Shown: piece after piece, positions 4,031 to 7,342 of the stretch
Layout: each line of letters starts with the position of its first letter
Numbering within the stretch: position 1 is the stretch's first letter
Assembly (NCBI GenBank): GCA_030916665.1
Contig: JAUPWC010000457.1
Location: 1 to 7,342 of the forward strand
Reading direction: 5' to 3'
Source: Verrucomicrobiota bacterium
GTDB taxonomy: Bacteria; Verrucomicrobiota; Verrucomicrobiia; Opitutales; Opitutaceae
Length of the DNA: 7,342 bases
Position numbers and translations under genes: made by a program
Notes under the pieces: generated by a model
Databases searched by the model: none
Told to the model about the DNA's origin: nothing
The model's input: the letters and a program-made list of their open reading frames with translations, nothing else

Positions 4031-7000
4031 TACGTGCGGCCGCGCCAATCGCCGTAGGCTTGGACGCCGGCGCCGGTGGGGTCGGCGACGTATTTGGGGA
4101 AATCGAAGCCGGAGAGATTGTTCACGCGGAGCTGGGCGTGCAGACGGTAGTTCTGCGGATTTCCCGGGAGCCAGCGCGTGAGATCGGTCTGCGCTAAGGC
4201 GTCGAGCTGCCAGTAGGGCTTGAGGTGGCTGGCACCCTGCGCGGCTTGCTCGACCGGAGGCAGGGCGCGTTCGCCCAGGTAGTGGCCGTCCACGCCGAAG
4301 CCCCACGCGGCGCCGGTCCACGCGGCGCCGAAGGTGAGGCGGTGGCGCAGCAGGCCGGAGGCGGTGCCGTCGGGATGGTCGAGCTGGTCGATGACGGGTT
4401 CTGAGGGATCCAGCTGGTTGACGTAGCGCTGGAACCACACCCAACGGCCCCGCAGCTCGAGCGTGCCACCAAGGAATCCGCTCCAGGCGTATTCGGCCGC
4501 GAGGTTCCAGTTCTGCGAGTGCCGCTTGGAAACGTTGGCGAAGCCGGTCAGCAGCGTGGTGATGCGGCCGGTGCCGGCGGGATCGCGCTCCACGCGGTCA
4601 GGGAAGAAGGACTCGAGGTTCACCACGGTCTGCGGGGTGAGCCCGATGATCTCGTCGGTCTTGGTGGTGTCGGCGAAATCCAGCGAGGCGCGGAAGCGGT
4701 GCGTGCGGCCGCGGGTGAACATCAGGCCGGCGGTCTGCGTGGCGGCGGTTTCCGCCCGGATGTCGGGATTGATGGCCACCTTCGCCTCGGTGAAGTAGGT
4801 CTCGCCGCGGACCGGGTCGATGATGCTGACCTGATCGGCGCCCGAGCCGCCGCCACTGCCCTGGTCCAGCCGGCGGCTCATCACCGGATTGGGAAAACGG
4901 TTCGAAGTGGTGTAGGAGGCGCGAAAGGCGAGGCCGTTGCGCAGGTCCACCTTCAGGCCGAAGGTCGGAGCGAGGTTGGTCTCGTTGGACTGGGTGGAAA
5001 CGATGTAGCGGATGGCGGTGTCGGTCTCGACCGACTTGATGGCCCGCGGCAGCATCCGCGCGGGCACGAGCGGGGCCTGGATTTCGCCGAAGACGCTGAT
5101 GCGCTCGAGCGTGCGGCCGCTCCACTCCTCGATCTCCGCGGCCGCGGTGCCGTCGGCGAAGCGCGGCGCGGAGGTGTAAGACGCGAGCCGGCTGAGCCGG
5201 TAGTCGGCGCCGAGGTTGAGCGTGCCCTCGCCGGTGGGCAGCGGCAGCGCCTCGTGCGTGAGGCGGGCGGCGCCCTCGATCGTGTGATAGTCGCCGAGCG
5301 TGACGAAGCGGCCCGGACCGCCGTGATAGATGAGCGCGCGGTCGTAGAATTCCTGCGGCGGGCCGTGAACCTGCGTGTCGCGCACCGGTTGGTAAAGGCC
5401 GGCGTCCACGAGCTGCTGCCAGCGCTCACGGTCCACGCCGACGAGCCCGCGGTAACGCGCGACATTGCGGGCGTATTGGGCGTCGAAGCTCAGTTTCCAG
5501 TCGCCCGGCAGCTGCAACAGCGCCCCGCCCACGACGGAAAAGGAGTCGAGCTGCGCCTCGTTGTAATCCTGGCCGAGGGCCGGCGTGGTCTCGTGCAGCG
5601 CGACGAGCACGTCCTGGCCGAAGGGACCGCGCGCCGCGGGCAGCCCTAATTCCCCGGAGAACACCTCGTGGCCGCGGTGCACCGTGGTGCGGCCCCAGGT
5701 GGCGTCGAGGCCGAGTTGCAGCCAGGGCGTCGCGTCGAACACCGCCGAGCCATACCAGGTGGCGCGGCGCTGCTCGCGGCCGTAGAGGTAGTCGCGGCTG
5801 TTGGGGTTGGTGGCGAGGCCGCCGGGTGAGTCGAAGAGTCCGGTGCTGAACAGGCCCTGGCGGCCGGAGAACGCGGCGAGCCCGCCGGTTCCGTCGGCCC
5901 CGGGCGCGACGGAGGTGAAGGCGGCGGTGCCCGCGCCAAACAGGGGCGAGCCGTCTGCGCTGATAACATTCGGCGTGTCGCGCGACGCGAAGCCCGCGGG
6001 CGTGCGCGCGAGCCGCGCGCGCTGGTAGCCGAGTTCGCTCTCCACCGCCGGGGCGGACTGCGTGAGCGTGGCGTTCAAGCGCAGGCGCAGCCGGCCGTCG
6101 AGCAGGGTGCGGCCATGCGACAACGAGACCGACGACTGCGGGGCGTCGAAGCCGCCGAGCGCGTTGGTGTAGGTGGTGCGCAGCTCGGTGCCGTCCATGT
6201 CCGGCGTGAGCACGATGTTGATGACGCCGCCGACGGCGTTGCCGGTGTAGAGCGCGGAGGCCGAAGTCGGCAGCACCTCGATCTGCTGCACGAGCGAGAG
6301 CGGCACGAGGTTCACGTCGGGCGTGCCGAGCGCGCCGGGTTGGTCGGTGAAGGTTTCCGGCAGGCGGCGGCCGTTGACGAGGATGACGGTTTCGTCGGAG
6401 CCGTAGCCGCGCAGCTGGAGGTTGGAACTGCCCGAGACGATGCTGTCGGTCTGGCTGTTCTGCTCCGGCGGCTGGCCGGTGCCGGACTCGAGGAGTTCGC
6501 GCTGGAGAAATTCGTTCAACTGCACGACGCCGCTGCGGACAATCTGCTCACGGGTGAACACCGTGAACGGCAGCGCGTTGTCCGCGGTGCGCGGCAGGTC
6601 GAGGTTTCCGCCCGCACGCCTGGGGGCGGCGCCCGCCCCCTCGCCGATGGGCAGGCGGTCGTCGCGCTCGGTCACGACGTAAGGGTCGAGCACCGTGATG
6701 TCGGTGGTGGCGCGCAGGTGCAGCGGTTCGAGGGCGAGGGTCTGGCCGGCGATGACCGCGAGGTCGGTGCGTTCCAGCAGCTGGTAGCCGGGCCCGCCGG
6801 CGAAGATCCGGTGCGCGCCCGGGGTGACCGCGGGGAAGGAAAAAACTCCCTCGGCGTCCGTGAGCGTGCGCAGGCGGGTGCCGGCAATCGCGACGGGCAA
6901 CTTTGCCGCCGCTCCGCCCGCAGGGGTGAGAATGCGTCCGGTGATCGCACCGGTCGTCGGCACGGCGCGCGTGATGACGAACTTGCCGCGCAGGTTGCGC

Positions 7001-7323
7001 CGCGCGGCGAAGCCGGTGTCCTTGAGCAGGAGCTCGAGCGCCTGCCCCGGTTCAAAGCGACCGATCACGGCGCCGGTGGTGACGGCGCGCAGGTCGTCGG
7101 AGGAGTAAAGCACCTCGGCACCCGACTGACGTGAGAACGCGAGCAGCGCCTCGGCCGCGGGCTGGGCTGGCAGGTAGAAATCGGTCGGCGCGGCCCGGCC
7201 GGTTACGCCGAGAAGCAAAGCGGCGAAGATCAGGCCAAGGCGGAACAGGGAGATCGAGGTGGAGCGGCTTGACCCCAAGACGCTGGCTTGGGGGGCGTGG
7301 ACCGAGCAACGCGCTGGGGTCAA
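4003..7323 (-). CDS. TonB-dependent outer-membrane receptor with STN and carboxypeptidase-like domains
   Basis: This 1106-residue protein should import a bulky ligand across the outer membrane using TonB energy; the ligand is unknown. Residues 27-45 form a hydrophobic signal peptide with likely cleavage near TGRAAP. An STN (secretin/TonB short N-terminal) domain spans about 47-118, as in FecA-type signalling receptors. A carboxypeptidase-regulatory-like repeat (GAITGRIL to LEPLHL) spans about 125-203. A TonB-box-like TVLDPYVVTE is at 210-219. The plug (about 247-374) shows LQLRGYGSDETVILVNGRR (302-320) and GNAVGGVINIVL (361-372). A beta-barrel runs from about 380 to the terminal Phe, with the NPDIRAET motif near 851. 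The start is a TTG preceded by GGAGGAAGG (7341-7333). The frame is still open to the window edge, so a start further upstream is possible; a TTG at codon 16 would give a more normal signal peptide. The linker 227-240 is encoded by a GC palindrome. The 3' end lies in a direct repeat. Confidence 0.95.
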   Translation of the reverse strand: MTPARCSVHAPQASVLGSSRSTSISLFRLGLIFAALLLGVTGRAAPTDFYLPAQPAAEALLAFSRQSGAEVLYSSDDLRAVTTGAVIGRFEPGQALELLLKDTGFAARRNLRGKFVITRAVPTTGAITGRILTPAGGAAAKLPVAIAGTRLRTLTDAEGVFSFPAVTPGAHRIFAGGPGYQLLERTDLAVIAGQTLALEPLHLRATTDITVLDPYVVTERDDRLPIGEGAGAAPRRAGGNLDLPRTADNALPFTVFTREQIVRSGVVQLNEFLQRELLESGTGQPPEQNSQTDSIVSGSSNLQLRGYGSDETVILVNGRRLPETFTDQPGALGTPDVNLVPLSLVQQIEVLPTSASALYTGNAVGGVINIVLTPDMDGTELRTTYTNALGGFDAPQSSVSLSHGRTLLDGRLRLRLNATLTQSAPAVESELGYQRARLARTPAGFASRDTPNVISADGSPLFGAGTAAFTSVAPGADGTGGLAAFSGRQGLFSTGLFDSPGGLATNPNSRDYLYGREQRRATWYGSAVFDATPWLQLGLDATWGRTTVHRGHEVFSGELGLPAARGPFGQDVLVALHETTPALGQDYNEAQLDSFSVVGGALLQLPGDWKLSFDAQYARNVARYRGLVGVDRERWQQLVDAGLYQPVRDTQVHGPPQEFYDRALIYHGGPGRFVTLGDYHTIEGAARLTHEALPLPTGEGTLNLGADYRLSRLASYTSAPRFADGTAAAEIEEWSGRTLERISVFGEIQAPLVPARMLPRAIKSVETDTAIRYIVSTQSNETNLAPTFGLKVDLRNGLAFRASYTTSNRFPNPVMSRRLDQGSGGGSGADQVSIIDPVRGETYFTEAKVAINPDIRAETAATQTAGLMFTRGRTHRFRASLDFADTTKTDEIIGLTPQTVVNLESFFPDRVERDPAGTGRITTLLTGFANVSKRHSQNWNLAAEYAWSGFLGGTLELRGRWVWFQRYVNQLDPSEPVIDQLDHPDGTASGLLRHRLTFGAAWTGAAWGFGVDGHYLGERALPPVEQAAQGASHLKPYWQLDALAQTDLTRWLPGNPQNYRLHAQLRVNNLSGFDFPKYVADPTGAGVQAYGDWRGRTYSLSVTASF
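6622..6640. repeat. GC palindrome inside the receptor's linker
   Basis: A perfect 8-bp inverted repeat, GGGGGCGG (6622-6629) and CCGCCCCC (6633-6640), has a 3-nt loop. It encodes about residues 228-234 of the receptor (EGAGAAP), between the TonB-box-like stretch and the plug, where flexible sequence is tolerated. The arms match those of the element at 2402-2440. It is likely a repeat insertion kept in frame; biased GC codon use is the alternative. Confidence 0.55.
7273..7293. repeat. Hairpin near the 5' end of the receptor gene
   Basis: A perfect 7-bp inverted repeat, CCCCAAG (7273-7279) and CTTGGGG (7287-7293), has a 7-nt loop. In the mRNA it would form about 30 nt after the TTG start and just before or across the alternative TTG at codon 16. 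It could influence start choice or translation rate. There is no T-run, so it is not a standard terminator. Confidence 0.35.
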
Positions 7324-7342
7324 CGCGTTCGACCTTCCTCCA

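Noticed and set aside
3776..4444. Minus-strand frame crossing the DUF5615 gene and the receptor's 3' end
   Set aside because: Arg/Pro-rich shadow in a different frame from the receptor. It continues through the repeat, which explains its apparent similarity to the frame around 3250.
4519..5649. Plus-strand open frame of 376 codons, with another at 6115-7134
   Set aside because: Both are antisense to the receptor, whose domains are continuous through these regions. The products are low-complexity Gly/Arg/Ala-rich sequences without motifs.

Overview
The window is a GC-rich bacterial segment, most likely from the Verrucomicrobiota and plausibly the Opitutaceae. This lineage guess is inference. 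It rests on the style of the TonB-dependent receptor (an STN domain, a carboxypeptidase-like repeat, and a 'LDPYVVTE' TonB-box-like stretch before the plug) and on intergenic repeats with a 9-bp period. No rRNA or other phylogenetic marker is present. I see no tRNA, rRNA, CRISPR array, transposase or integrase.

Layout, right to left along the minus strand, which carries most genes. (1) 7323-4003: an essentially complete 1106-residue outer-membrane TonB-dependent receptor, probably starting at a TTG. (2) 4002-2970: a repeat-rich stretch holding a two-gene toxin-antitoxin-like module on the plus strand (DUF433 at 3372-3593, DUF5615/PIN-like at 3600-3917). An 84-bp direct repeat brackets the module, and one copy of that repeat contains the last codons of the receptor gene. 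(3) 2969-2499: a small lipoprotein with a TonB C-terminal domain. (4) 2444-1221: a membrane-anchored family 2 glycosyltransferase of the polyprenyl-phosphate sugar synthase type. (5) 1224-1: the first 408 codons of a multi-pass membrane protein, probably a GT-C-type glycosyltransferase. It overlaps the previous gene by ATGA and runs off the left edge; it has no stop codon in the window.

How the genes fit together. The receptor and the TonB-domain lipoprotein suggest energised uptake across the outer membrane. They share an orientation and look like former neighbours now separated by the toxin-antitoxin block. The two glycosyltransferase-type genes look translationally coupled. They make sense as a pair in which GT2 charges a polyprenyl phosphate with a sugar and the GT-C-like protein uses that lipid-linked sugar on the periplasmic side. 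The sugar and acceptor cannot be read from sequence.

The least ordinary feature is the DNA between and within the genes. The toxin-antitoxin module sits in a 743-bp direct-repeat unit. A roughly 91-bp palindromic element lies upstream of the lipoprotein gene. Short GGGGGCGG/CCGCCCCC palindromes sit inside coding regions, at places where a protein tolerates insertion: the linker before the receptor plug and the extreme N-terminus of the GT2. None of the domain assignments was checked against a database.
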